64,000 bases of DNA from RGIG8748 sp045646525 (GTDB lineage: Bacteria; Bacillota; Clostridia; UMGS1810): the NCBI GenBank assembly GCA_045646525.1, contig JAZRKX010000007.1, positions 1 to 64,000 of the forward strand. The letters are read 5' to 3'. The notes under the pieces were generated by a model. That model saw only the letters and a program-made list of their open reading frames with translations. It was not told the origin of the DNA and ran no database searches. How positions within the stretch are numbered: position 1 is the stretch's first letter; every line of letters begins with the position of its first letter. This document shows, in pieces, positions 50,334 through 58,973 of this stretch. The position numbers were made by a program, and so were the translations under genes.

Positions 50334-51725
50334 ATGCTTAATTCAGAAAAGACAATGGAAAAAATCGTTGCCCTCTGCAAAGGCAGGGGTTATGTATATG
50401 CAGGAAGCGAGATTTACGGCGGTCTTGCAAACACATGGGACTACGGCCCGCTTGGCGTAGAGTTCAAGAACAATGTTAAAAAGGCATGGTGGAAGAAGTT
50501 CATTCAGGACACCAACTTAAATGTAGGTCTTGACTGCGCCATCCTTATGAATCCCGAAACATGGGTTGCATCAGGTCATGTAGGCTCTTTCTCCGACCCC
50601 CTTATGGACTGTAAGGATTGTAAAGCACGCCACAGAGCAGACAAGCTAATAGAGGACTTTGCTCACGAAAAAGGCGAGGATGTTGTAGTGGACGGCTGGA
50701 GCAAGGATGTTATGGAAGCTTACATAAAGGACAACGGCATCACTTGTCCCTCCTGCGGTAAGGCAAACTTTACCGATATCCGTGAATTCAACCTTATGTT
50801 CAAGACATTCCAGGGTGTTACAGAGGATTCATCCTCCACAGTATATCTCCGTCCCGAAACTGCACAGGGTATATTTGTAAACTTCAAAAATGTACAGAGA
50901 ACTTCCAGAAAGAAGATACCTTTCGGTATCGGTCAGATAGGTAAGTCTTTCCGTAATGAAATTACTCCCGGTAACTTCACTTTCAGAACAAGAGAGTTTG
51001 AACAGATGGAGCTTGAGTTCTTCTGCAAGCCCGGTACAGACCTCGAATGGTATGAATACTGGAAGAAGTTCTGCATGGACTTCCTCCTCTCACTCGGTAT
51101 GAAAGAAGAAAACTTAAGATACCGCGACCACTCTCCCGAGGAGCTTTCTTTCTACTCCAAGGCAACCTGTGATATAGAATTTGTGTTCCCGTTTGGCTGG
51201 GGCGAGCTCTGGGGTATTGCCGACAGAACAGATTACGACTTAAAGCAGCACCATGAACACAGCGGTCAGAATCTTGAATATGTAGACCCTGTTACAAATG
51301 AAAAATACATTCCTTACTGCGTAGAACCGTCACTTGGCGCAGACCGTGTGGCGCTTGCGTTCCTCGTAGAAGCATATGATGAGGAAGAGGTAGGCGAGGG
51401 AGATACAAGAGTTGTAATGCATCTCCATCCCGCACTTGCACCTGTTAAAGCGGCTGTGCTTCCTCTTTCCAAGAAGCTTTCCGACAAGGCACTTGACCTC
51501 TTCGAAAAGATGTCCAAGAAGTTCCCCTGCGAATTTGACGAAGCAGGAAGCATAGGAAAGAGATACCGCCGTCAGGACGAAATCGGTACACCTTGGTGTA
51601 TTACCTACGATTTCGATACCGAAGAGACAGGCAAGGTTACAGTAAGAGACAGAGATACAATGGAGCAGATTACACTCGATATGGATGAAGTAATTCCTTA
51701 TATTGAAAAACATCTCGAGTTCTAA
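50334..51725 (+). CDS. glyQS: Glycyl-tRNA synthetase, dimeric (GlyQS) type
   Basis: A 463-residue class II synthetase of the eukaryote-like alpha2 type used by many Firmicutes, instead of the two-gene GlyQ/GlyS form. Features are GRGYVYAGSEIYGGLANTWDYGPLG (18-42), a zinc-like Cys cluster (CKDCKARH; CPSCGK), motif 2 RTSRKKIPFGIGQIGKSFRNEITPGNFTFRTREF (about 180-213) and motif 3 EPSLGADRVALAFL (about 329-342). The anticodon-binding domain is at the C-terminus. AAGGTAGG precedes the ATG. Monocistronic with its own terminator. Confidence 0.97.
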   Translation: MLNSEKTMEKIVALCKGRGYVYAGSEIYGGLANTWDYGPLGVEFKNNVKKAWWKKFIQDTNLNVGLDCAILMNPETWVASGHVGSFSDPLMDCKDCKARHRADKLIEDFAHEKGEDVVVDGWSKDVMEAYIKDNGITCPSCGKANFTDIREFNLMFKTFQGVTEDSSSTVYLRPETAQGIFVNFKNVQRTSRKKIPFGIGQIGKSFRNEITPGNFTFRTREFEQMELEFFCKPGTDLEWYEYWKKFCMDFLLSLGMKEENLRYRDHSPEELSFYSKATCDIEFVFPFGWGELWGIADRTDYDLKQHHEHSGQNLEYVDPVTNEKYIPYCVEPSLGADRVALAFLVEAYDEEEVGEGDTRVVMHLHPALAPVKAAVLPLSKKLSDKALDLFEKMSKKFPCEFDEAGSIGKRYRRQDEIGTPWCITYDFDTEETGKVTVRDRDTMEQITLDMDEVIPYIEKHLEF

Positions 51726-51732
51726 TTAACAC

Positions 51733-51762
51733 AAGCACCGCAGACTTCCTGCGGTGCTTTTA
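51733..51762 (+). terminator. Intrinsic terminator of glyQS
   Basis: AAGCACCGCAG-ACTTC-CTGCGGTGCTT stem followed by TTAATTT. Confidence 0.8.
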
Positions 51763-51848
51763 ATTTACAAAAAGTTCAATATTTATCCATTGCAAAACAT
51801 AATCTAAAGTGTTAGAATTAAGTATTATCATTAATAGGAGAGAAAGCA

Positions 51849-52949
51849 ATGAAAAAGACAATTTCGTTAATTTTGGCTTTAGTCTTTCTGGTGTGCTCTG
51901 TTCCTTGTACATATGCCGCCGAGGAAATCATATACGATTTGAGCCTTGCCGATGCTATAGAGCTGGCATTTACCGACAACGAAAGGATTATGGCAAATGA
52001 GCAAAAGCAGCTTGCCGCAGATATATCGGTAGACAGTGCGTACCTTTCGCGTAAGCCATACAAAAAAGCGATAATAAATGTTTCAACCAACTTTGAGCTT
52101 TACTGTCTTAAGGAGGGTTATTACATAAAATCTGCCGAAATGGCACAAAGACTAAGTATAAAAGAAGCCGACAAGATTAAATCCTCTGTTGCCTATGGGG
52201 TAACGGAGGCATACTACAACCTTGTGCTTATGAAAAAGCTTACAGGCGCGGCGCAAAATGCATATAACCTTGCACAGAAAAACAAGGAAATAGTAGACCG
52301 CCAGTATGATTTGGGTCTTTTGTCTGCCATTGATTACGAAAACGCTTCGCTTGCGAGCCTTTCAGCAAAGGCAAACCTCGATTCGTACATAATGAATGAG
52401 GAAATAGCGGAAGAAAATTTAAAAATTCTCATTAACATAGAAGATGAGAATATAAGTATAAATCCCACAGACGAAATAGAGTGTGAGGAGTATGTTTCGG
52501 ACAGCGTATCGGATGCCCAAAGCGCGGTAGAGACTCGCTATGACATTGCCGCACTTAAAGAGAATATGGACCTTGCGTGTGAGTATTTCGACCTTTCTTC
52601 TGTACTTACGCAGAATTCTGCCACATACAACAGCGCATATTCCTCTTATCTGGATGCGAAATACAACTATAACTATGCACTTAAGATGACTAAGCTCTCT
52701 GTAAAGAGCATGTACAATACCATAGTATCGTCAAAGGCGGGCATGGATATAGCGGAGAGACAATATAACATAAAGAAAAAAGAATACAATGCCGCAAAGA
52801 TGAAGTACGAGCTTGGTGTAATAGCGAATGTAGAGCTTACGGGTGCTATAAATGATTTGTACGATGCTCAGGTTTCGTATGCAAATGCCAAGCTTGGCTA
52901 CCGCATGGCAATAGAAAAGTATAAGTACGAAATCACAACGGGACTTTGA
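51849..52949 (+). CDS. TolC-like (outer membrane factor family) secreted coiled-coil protein
   Basis: A 366-residue exported protein. A signal peptide (1-23, ending TYAAEE) is followed by a TolC-type start (YDLSLADAIELAFTDNERI) and two long helical halves with the repeating pattern of OEP proteins. KKEYNAAKMKYELGVIANVELTGAINDLYDAQVSYANAKLGYRMA (about 312-356) is the classical C-terminal OEP repeat, and VDRQYDLGLLSAIDYENA its N-terminal counterpart. It is shorter than Gram-negative TolC (about 470) and lacks obvious outer-membrane beta strands. It begins an operon with an adaptor and an RND pump. In a single-membrane cell it would have to act as a periplasm-like or wall-spanning adaptor. Confidence 0.82.
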   Translation: MKKTISLILALVFLVCSVPCTYAAEEIIYDLSLADAIELAFTDNERIMANEQKQLAADISVDSAYLSRKPYKKAIINVSTNFELYCLKEGYYIKSAEMAQRLSIKEADKIKSSVAYGVTEAYYNLVLMKKLTGAAQNAYNLAQKNKEIVDRQYDLGLLSAIDYENASLASLSAKANLDSYIMNEEIAEENLKILINIEDENISINPTDEIECEEYVSDSVSDAQSAVETRYDIAALKENMDLACEYFDLSSVLTQNSATYNSAYSSYLDAKYNYNYALKMTKLSVKSMYNTIVSSKAGMDIAERQYNIKKKEYNAAKMKYELGVIANVELTGAINDLYDAQVSYANAKLGYRMAIEKYKYEITTGL

Positions 52950-52966
52950 TGTGGAGGTATTAAGAC

Positions 52967-54199
52967 ATGAAAACAAGAATATTTTTGCTTGCCGCTTTTA
53001 TATGCGTATCATCTTTCTTTTCGGGTTGCGGTAAAAAAGATGAGGAAGTAAATGCTACGGTGGGAATAAATGTAACCGCAGATAAGGTTACCATAGGCGA
53101 TATAGAGGAAAAAATATCCTATACAGGCGAGCTTAAGGCTTCGAGCGGCTCGGGCGTTTCTGCCAAGGTTTCGGGCTCCGTAAAGAGCGTAAATGCAGAG
53201 ATAGGCGACTATGTTACAAAAGGTACGGTGCTTATGACAATAGACAGCACACAGTATTCTCTTGCATACAATCAGGCGCGCGCCGCATACAATAGCGCCG
53301 TAGCTTCCTACAACAATGTTACGGGCGGAAGCACGGAGCAGACCAAACTCAATATGAATCAGGCGGTTGCAAATGCACAGTCCGCATATGACAGTGCACT
53401 CGATAACTACAACAGACAAAAAGCACTCTACGATATAGGTGCCGTAAGTAAGGTTGCGTTAGACAGTGCTCTTACTTCACTAAACAATGCAAAGATTGCG
53501 TTGGATACCGCCAAAAACAGTTCCAGCCTTAACGATACTGTCATAATCCCGCAGACCGAAGCAAGCGCAAGCGCGGGCATAGGTCAGGCAAAAGCGGCAC
53601 TCGATATTGCCGCATCAAACCTTGCTAACTGTACTGTTACCGCGCCTGTTTCAGGCTATGTAACCGCCAAAAATGTCGGTGTAGGGCAGATGGCAAGTCC
53701 GGGTGTGGAGCTTTTCTCCATAAAGGATACCAAGCAGATAGATATAGAGCTTAGTGTTACAGAATCGGTCATATCCTATATAACAACCGATACTAAGGCG
53801 TATGTGAATGTTAAATCCGCAGATGTTGAGAATCTTGAGGCAACCGTGTGTGCGGTAGCAAATGCCAAAAATGCGCAGACGGGTATGTATCTTGTAAAAG
53901 TTACCTTCCCCAACGAAGACGGCAAGGTCAAGCTCGGTATGCTTGCAGATGTGTATCTTGCAACCGCAGGCGCAAAGGATGTACTTACCGTAGATGCCAA
54001 TGCAGTTTTCTTATCGGATGACAAGAATTATGTGTATGTTGCAAACGGCAACAAGGCAGAAAAGCGAGAAATCACTATAGGTGTGAGCGACGGCAAGAGG
54101 ACAGAGATTGTGTCGGGACTCAAAAAGGGCGATAAGGTCATAGTAGACGGCAAGGACTTTATAACCGAGACAAATAACCTTATAAATATTGTTAAGTAA
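52967..54199 (+). CDS. RND efflux periplasmic adaptor (HlyD/MFP) lipoprotein
   Basis: A 410-residue membrane fusion protein. The lipobox FSGC (Cys near 21) anchors it outside the cytoplasmic membrane. The order is a first lipoyl half (SGELKASSGSGVSAKVSGSVKSVNAEIGDYVTKGTVLMTID), a coiled coil (about 90-195) and a second lipoyl half (NCTVTAPVSGYVTAKNVGVGQMASPG), followed by beta-barrel and membrane-proximal domains. Adaptors of this group dock on RND pumps. GGAGG lies before the ATG; the gene starts 17 nt after the TolC-like gene, in one operon. Confidence 0.93.
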   Translation: MKTRIFLLAAFICVSSFFSGCGKKDEEVNATVGINVTADKVTIGDIEEKISYTGELKASSGSGVSAKVSGSVKSVNAEIGDYVTKGTVLMTIDSTQYSLAYNQARAAYNSAVASYNNVTGGSTEQTKLNMNQAVANAQSAYDSALDNYNRQKALYDIGAVSKVALDSALTSLNNAKIALDTAKNSSSLNDTVIIPQTEASASAGIGQAKAALDIAASNLANCTVTAPVSGYVTAKNVGVGQMASPGVELFSIKDTKQIDIELSVTESVISYITTDTKAYVNVKSADVENLEATVCAVANAKNAQTGMYLVKVTFPNEDGKVKLGMLADVYLATAGAKDVLTVDANAVFLSDDKNYVYVANGNKAEKREITIGVSDGKRTEIVSGLKKGDKVIVDGKDFITETNNLINIVK

Positions 54200-54211
54200 G
54201 GAAGTATAGAT

Positions 54212-57200
54212 ATGAATTTAAGTAAATTATCTGTTAAAAGACCTGTTGCCGTTACTATGATTGTGCTCATATTTGTGGTAATAGGTCTGTATTCGGTAAC
54301 CATGCTTCCCATGGAAATGCTTCCCGAGATGGAGCTTTCCATGGCACTTGTGTACACCTCGTATCCGAATGTAGGGTCCGAGGAGGTGGAAAACCTCGTT
54401 ACCAAAACCATAGAGGGTGCGGTAAGCTCGGTTTCGGGCGCAAAGGGTATAACAAGCCAGTCCTCCGAGGGCGCAAGTATGGTTATGATAGAATTTTCTT
54501 CGGGCACGGATATGGATACCGCCATACAGAATTTAAAGGACAATGTAGGTCTTGTGGAATCGTATCTTCCCGACGGAGCACAGGAACCGATGATACTTAA
54601 GCTTGATACTTCCATGATGCCTGCCGCCATGATGAGTGTGTCCTACGAGGGCATGGACCTTATACAAACCAAGAAGTTTGTAGAGGAAAATGTGGTAAAT
54701 AGGCTCGAGGCGGTAGACGGTGTTGCTTCGGTAAGTGTTACAGGTGCTACAGACCGTATAATAGAGCTTGAGGTAGACCCGCAGAAGCTTTTCGGCTACG
54801 GCATAAGCATGACCGATGCGGCAAGTGCAATCGCCGCACAGAATATGAATCTTCCCGCAGGAACGGTAAGTAAAAATAGTCGTGAATATCCGCTCCGTGC
54901 AGTAGGTAAGTTCAGTTCGGTAGAGGATATAGAGGCTGTACCGCTTGTTACCCAAACAGGTCAGGTTATATATCTCAGAGATATAGGAAAAATATCCGAT
55001 ACATATGCAGATGCTGCTACAATATCGCGTCTTAACTCGCGTGATTCGCTTGCTGTAAGCATCACAGCCGAGTCCGATGCCAATACAGTAGAGGTTGTAG
55101 ATGGCATATACAAAGCCCTCGGTAATATAAAGAAAAGCGCACCAAAATTTGCATACGAAATGACAATGGAGCAGGGTACATATATTAAGGATTCCGTATC
55201 CAGCGTTGCTTCAAATGCCGTTACGGGTGCTGTGCTTGCGGTGCTTATACTTCTGCTTTTCCTTGCAAATTTCAAGACCAGTATGGTTATAGGTATATCC
55301 ATGCCTGTGTCGGTTGTTACTACATTTATAGGCATGTACTTTTCGGGCATGACGCTCAATGTAGTGTCGCTCGGCGGTCTGGCGCTTGGCGTAGGTATGC
55401 TTGTGGATAACGGTGTAGTTGTGCTTGAAAACATATTCCGCAGACGAAAATCGCTTGGTGAAGATGCAGTTGTATCTTCCGAGAGGGGTGCCTCCGAGGT
55501 TTTCGGGGCGGTTGTTGCGTCGGTTATTACAACCTGTATTGTATATGTACCTCTGCTTTTTGTAGACAATATAATGGCTGTCATGTTTAAACAGCTTGCC
55601 TTTTCCATCATATTCTCTCAGGCGGCGGCACTTGTTGTTACATATCTTCTTGTGCCTATGCTTTCCTCCCGAATCACAGAGGATAAGCCGAATAAGAAGC
55701 TTTCGTTTATCTTAAATCCGTTCAATAAATTCATGGATAAATTCTATTGGGTATACGAAAAGACATTAAGGTGGACACTTTCGCACCGCAGAAAATTTAT
55801 GCTGTGTGTCATATCGGCATTTGTTATAGCCATGATAGTTCTCGGTATGCTGGGCATGACACTCATGCAGAGCAGCGACGAGGGTACAATTACCGTAAAT
55901 GCAACCCTCGCAAACGGCACAACCTTGGAGGAGACAAACAGACTCACATTAGATATAGAAAAAATCATTTCTGAAAACAAAGATGTAGACAAGGTATTTA
56001 CCACCGTGGGCTCAGGCTCTATGAGTATGCTCGGTCAATCCTCTGCAAATTCTTCTTCGGTTACAATAACGCTCAAAGAGGGCAGAAAAAAGTCAACCGA
56101 CGAGGTGCAGCAGGAAATAAGAAGCGCTCTGTCCAACATTGTAGGCGCAGAGATAGAGGTATCAAAATCATCCACTATGAATATGGGAACAGGCGGATTG
56201 GAATTTGAATTCACGGGAAATGACGATAAAAAGCTTGCCGATTATGTAATAAAAGCCAAGGAAGTGCTTGCGGGCATAGACGGTGTTGTGGAGGTAGATA
56301 CTTCTATATCCGATACCAAGCCTGAGGTGCAGATGGTTATAGATTCTGACCGTGCGGCTCGATACGGACTTAGCACCGCCACGGTTGCAAATGCGGTTAA
56401 GGGTGTGCTTTCGGGCACAACCGCAGGCAAGTATACCGAGGGCGGTATGGAGTATGATATAGACATAGTATATCCCGACGGCTATGCCAAAACTGCAGAT
56501 GAACTGCGTAACCTCAGCATAAAAACCATGACAGGTCAGTGGGTGACTCTTTCGGATGTGGCAGACATCACGGAAAAAGAGGGTTATACCACCCTTACAA
56601 GAGTAGACCAGAAGAGAGTAATTACTCTCTCGGCTAAGCTCTACGGTACAGACATGGCAACTGTTACAAGAAAATTCACAAAGGCTTTGGAAAGTATTCC
56701 CATGCCCGACGGTGTGTCGCAGTCCTCGGGCGGTGAGTATGAAATAATGATAGACGCCATGCTCTCTCTTGTGGCGGCAATACTTCTCGGTATACTTCTT
56801 ATGTACATGGTAATGGCGGCACAGTTTGAAAGTCTTACTGAGCCTCTTATCATAATGTTCACCCTGCCTCTTGCAATGATAGGTGTAGTTCTGGCACATG
56901 TATTGTGGGGTATGCCGCTTTCGGTAGTAAGCTGTCTTGGTATACTCATGCTCATGGGTATAATAGTAAATAATGCCATAGTGCTTATAGACTTTGTAAA
57001 CACAGCAAAGAAAGAAAACCCCGAAATGAGCCGTACAGAGCTTGTTGTACACGCAGGTCTCACCCGTATGCGCCCCGTACTTATGACTACGCTCACCTCG
57101 GTACTCGGCTTTATGCCCATGGCTCTTGCCATAGGCTCGAGCGGAGGAGAGATGATGCAGCCCCTTGCGGTATCTCTTGTGGGCGGTCTTACGATAGGCA

Positions 57201-57280
57201 CCGTGCTTACACTTCTTGTGATACCTGTGGTATATACCATATTTGACGATAAGGCTAAGAAAAGAAAACATAAGGTATAA
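54212..57280 (+). CDS. RND-superfamily multidrug-type efflux permease
   Basis: A 1022-residue proton-driven pump with the two-fold 12-helix architecture and two large extracytoplasmic loops (after helices 1 and 7). It starts MNLSKLSVKRPVAVTMIVLIFVV, a HAE-1 pattern. TM4 contains GLALGVGMLVDNGVVVLENI (about 388-407), with the proton-relay Asp near 397. The C-half has MGIIVNNAIVLIDF and the RMRPVLMTTLTSVLGFMPMA motif near the end. Relatives in Firmicutes include SwrC. It follows the adaptor by 12 nt. Substrates are unknown. Confidence 0.95.
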   Translation: MNLSKLSVKRPVAVTMIVLIFVVIGLYSVTMLPMEMLPEMELSMALVYTSYPNVGSEEVENLVTKTIEGAVSSVSGAKGITSQSSEGASMVMIEFSSGTDMDTAIQNLKDNVGLVESYLPDGAQEPMILKLDTSMMPAAMMSVSYEGMDLIQTKKFVEENVVNRLEAVDGVASVSVTGATDRIIELEVDPQKLFGYGISMTDAASAIAAQNMNLPAGTVSKNSREYPLRAVGKFSSVEDIEAVPLVTQTGQVIYLRDIGKISDTYADAATISRLNSRDSLAVSITAESDANTVEVVDGIYKALGNIKKSAPKFAYEMTMEQGTYIKDSVSSVASNAVTGAVLAVLILLLFLANFKTSMVIGISMPVSVVTTFIGMYFSGMTLNVVSLGGLALGVGMLVDNGVVVLENIFRRRKSLGEDAVVSSERGASEVFGAVVASVITTCIVYVPLLFVDNIMAVMFKQLAFSIIFSQAAALVVTYLLVPMLSSRITEDKPNKKLSFILNPFNKFMDKFYWVYEKTLRWTLSHRRKFMLCVISAFVIAMIVLGMLGMTLMQSSDEGTITVNATLANGTTLEETNRLTLDIEKIISENKDVDKVFTTVGSGSMSMLGQSSANSSSVTITLKEGRKKSTDEVQQEIRSALSNIVGAEIEVSKSSTMNMGTGGLEFEFTGNDDKKLADYVIKAKEVLAGIDGVVEVDTSISDTKPEVQMVIDSDRAARYGLSTATVANAVKGVLSGTTAGKYTEGGMEYDIDIVYPDGYAKTADELRNLSIKTMTGQWVTLSDVADITEKEGYTTLTRVDQKRVITLSAKLYGTDMATVTRKFTKALESIPMPDGVSQSSGGEYEIMIDAMLSLVAAILLGILLMYMVMAAQFESLTEPLIIMFTLPLAMIGVVLAHVLWGMPLSVVSCLGILMLMGIIVNNAIVLIDFVNTAKKENPEMSRTELVVHAGLTRMRPVLMTTLTSVLGFMPMALAIGSSGGEMMQPLAVSLVGGLTIGTVLTLLVIPVVYTIFDDKAKKRKHKV

Positions 57281-57290
57281 ATGAAAAGTC

Positions 57291-57319
57291 TTTACATTTT
57301 TGTTTCCATGTGTTAAAAT
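57291..57319 (+). promoter_or_regulatory. Promoter of the structured RNA leader
   Basis: TTTACA (57291-57296), a 17-nt spacer and TAAAAT (57314-57319). The predicted start near 57326 coincides with the base of the long stem. Confidence 0.7.
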
Positions 57320-57325
57320 AACACC

Positions 57326-57497
57326 ATACCACACTACATTTTAATACCTATATAATAATTCTATCCATAAAACAGATAATACCTTGGTAAAAGGTGTTCT
57401 CTCATATTCTGTTTTATGTATGGATTATATCGGTGTAGTGTGGTAGCGAAACCGAGGGAAACACTTTTTCGGCACATCCTTCGGGGTGTGCTTTTTT
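57326..57497 (+). ncRNA. Putative structured RNA leader with terminator
   Basis: A three-level stem. TACCACACTACA (57327-57338) pairs perfectly with TGTAGTGTGGTA (57434-57445), ATCCATAAAACAG (57363-57375) with CTGTTTTATGTATGGAT (57409-57425), and ACCTT with AAGGT at the tip (about 57380-57395). A 26-nt linker follows (GCGAAACCGAGGGAAACAC...), then a terminator hairpin (57472-57497). The promoter, long fold and terminator upstream of a small gene resemble a riboswitch or an independent small RNA; I cannot match it to a known class. Confidence 0.55.
57472..57497 (+). terminator. Terminator hairpin after the structured RNA
   Basis: GCACATCC-TTC-GGGGTGTGC stem (one wobble) followed by T6, 18 nt before the start of the next small gene. 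Confidence 0.8.
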
Positions 57498-57515
57498 AAT
57501 TGCGAGGTAAAGAAC

Positions 57516-57730
57516 ATGGGGAAAAAACAATTTGTTGATGTTACGGGAATAAAGCTTACACCGTCAAGGCAGGGCAGGCGATGTTTGGGAAACGGCGAGA
57601 ATCCTCAATATGAGTGTTGTTGTGATAGTGTGATTATTATTTGTATTGCTTTCCGCAGTATGATTTTGAGTCAAAATTAAATAAGCTTAAAAAATGGTTA
57701 AATAAAAACAAGGACAGATTTCGATTTTGA
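57516..57730 (+). pseudogene. Frameshifted small Cys-rich protein gene
   Basis: ATG 57516 has GAGGTAAAG upstream and opens MGKKQFVDVTGIKLTPS...CLGNGE...ECCCD. At 57624-57631 the frame changes: GAT AGT GTG reads on as a low-quality tail to a stop at 57680. Skipping two bases at 57627-57628 instead gives CDYYLYCFPQYDFESK and a basic tail to TGA 57728-57730. This is what a one-base deletion in GAT-GAG-TGT-GAT (DECD) would produce. The full protein would have about 71 residues with seven cysteines. It could be a true pseudogene, an assembly error or, less likely, programmed frameshifting. Confidence 0.6.
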
Positions 57731-57752
57731 AATCTGTCCTTTGTGTTTTTTT
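57710..57752. terminator. Bidirectional terminator
   Basis: AAGGACAGATTT / AAATCTGTCCTT stem with T-rich flanks on both strands, between the Cys-rich gene and icd. Confidence 0.85.
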
Positions 57753-57755
57753 ATA

Positions 57756-58967
57756 TTACATGAGTTTTTCAAGTCTCTTATTTATTTCTTTAAGGAAATC
57801 CTCGGTATTAACCTTAGTCTTCTTTTCAAGTGTAGACATGGAGTAGAGGTCGCCTGTCATTACACCCTCTTCTATGGTCTGAATTGTAGCCTTTTCCATA
57901 TTCTGCGCAAAGGTGCAAAGCTCGGGAATACCATCAAGCTCGCCTCTCTTGTTTAAAGCACCTGTCCATGCAAATATGGTTGCAACAGAGTTTGTGGAGG
58001 TTTCCTTACCCTCTAAGTGCTTGTAGTAGTGGCGCTGTACTGTGCCGTGTGCGGCTTCGTACTCATACACACCGTCGGGCGATACGAGCACGCTTGTCAT
58101 CATGGCAAGGCTTCCGTATGCGGTAGCTATCATATCGCTCATTACATCACCGTCGTAGTTCTTGCAAGCCCATATGTAACCGCCGTCGGAACGGATAACT
58201 CTTGCAACGGCATCGTCTATTAAGGTGTAGAAATATTCTATGCCAAGGCTTTCGAATTTTTCCTTATACTCGGCATCATAAATTTCCTGAAATATGTCCT
58301 TAAAGGTATGGTCGTACTTTTTGGATATGGTATCCTTTGTGGCAAACCACAAATCCTGCTTAAGCTCCAATGCATAGTTAAAACAGCTTCTTGCAAAGCT
58401 TGCTATGGATGTATCCTTGTTGTGCATACCCTGAATTATACCGTCGGAATCGGAGAAATCATATATGATTTCTCTCTTTTCATTGCCGTTTGCATCCACA
58501 ACGCTAAGATAAGCCTTGCTGTCTTTTGCAACCTTAAGCTCTGTGTTCTTGTACACATCGCCGTAGGCATGACGGGCAATGGTAATAGGCTTTGTCCAGC
58601 TTGGTATATACGGGGTTATACCCTTTACAATAATGGGTGTTCTGAAAACTGTACCGTCAAGGATTGCTCTTATTGTTCCGTTGGGGGATTTCCACATTTC
58701 CTTAAGGTCATATTCTGTCATTCTTGCAGCATTGGGAGTGATGGTTGCACACTTAACCGCAACACCGTATTTTTTGGTAGCTACTGCACTGTCTACGGTA
58801 ACCTTATCGTTTGTGTTGTTTCTTTCCACAAGCCCAAGGTCGTAGTATTCTGTCTTTAAATCAACATAGGGAAGAATAAGGATATCCTTTATCATCTTCC
58901 ATATGATTCTGGTCATTTCATCTCCGTCCATCTCTACGAGAGGAGTTTTCATCTGAATTTTTGCCAT
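57756..58967 (-). CDS. icd: NADP-dependent isocitrate dehydrogenase (eukaryote-like type)
   Basis: A 403-residue enzyme converting isocitrate to 2-oxoglutarate. It belongs to the homodimeric type II group, like eukaryotic IDH1: VEMDGDEMTRIIWKMIKDILILPYVDL at the N-terminus, AVKCATITPNAARMTEYDLKEMWKSPNGTIRAILDGTVFR (about 72-111) with substrate-binding Ser and Arg residues, and YDGDVMSDMIATAYGSLAMMTSVLVSPDG (metal Asp residues). AAHGTVQRHY supplies NADP contacts. It starts 6 nt after acn in the same operon. Together they feed glutamate synthesis. Confidence 0.97.
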   Translation of the reverse strand: MAKIQMKTPLVEMDGDEMTRIIWKMIKDILILPYVDLKTEYYDLGLVERNNTNDKVTVDSAVATKKYGVAVKCATITPNAARMTEYDLKEMWKSPNGTIRAILDGTVFRTPIIVKGITPYIPSWTKPITIARHAYGDVYKNTELKVAKDSKAYLSVVDANGNEKREIIYDFSDSDGIIQGMHNKDTSIASFARSCFNYALELKQDLWFATKDTISKKYDHTFKDIFQEIYDAEYKEKFESLGIEYFYTLIDDAVARVIRSDGGYIWACKNYDGDVMSDMIATAYGSLAMMTSVLVSPDGVYEYEAAHGTVQRHYYKHLEGKETSTNSVATIFAWTGALNKRGELDGIPELCTFAQNMEKATIQTIEEGVMTGDLYSMSTLEKKTKVNTEDFLKEINKRLEKLM

Positions 58968-58973
58968 ATATAA

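Noticed and set aside
52967..53000. A class of secreted substrate linked to the efflux operon
   Set aside because: No additional gene lies in the operon; substrate cannot be inferred.
56168..57334. Minus-strand open frame of 388 codons under the RND pump
   Set aside because: Composition is that of a reverse translation of the pump; no SD and no domain.
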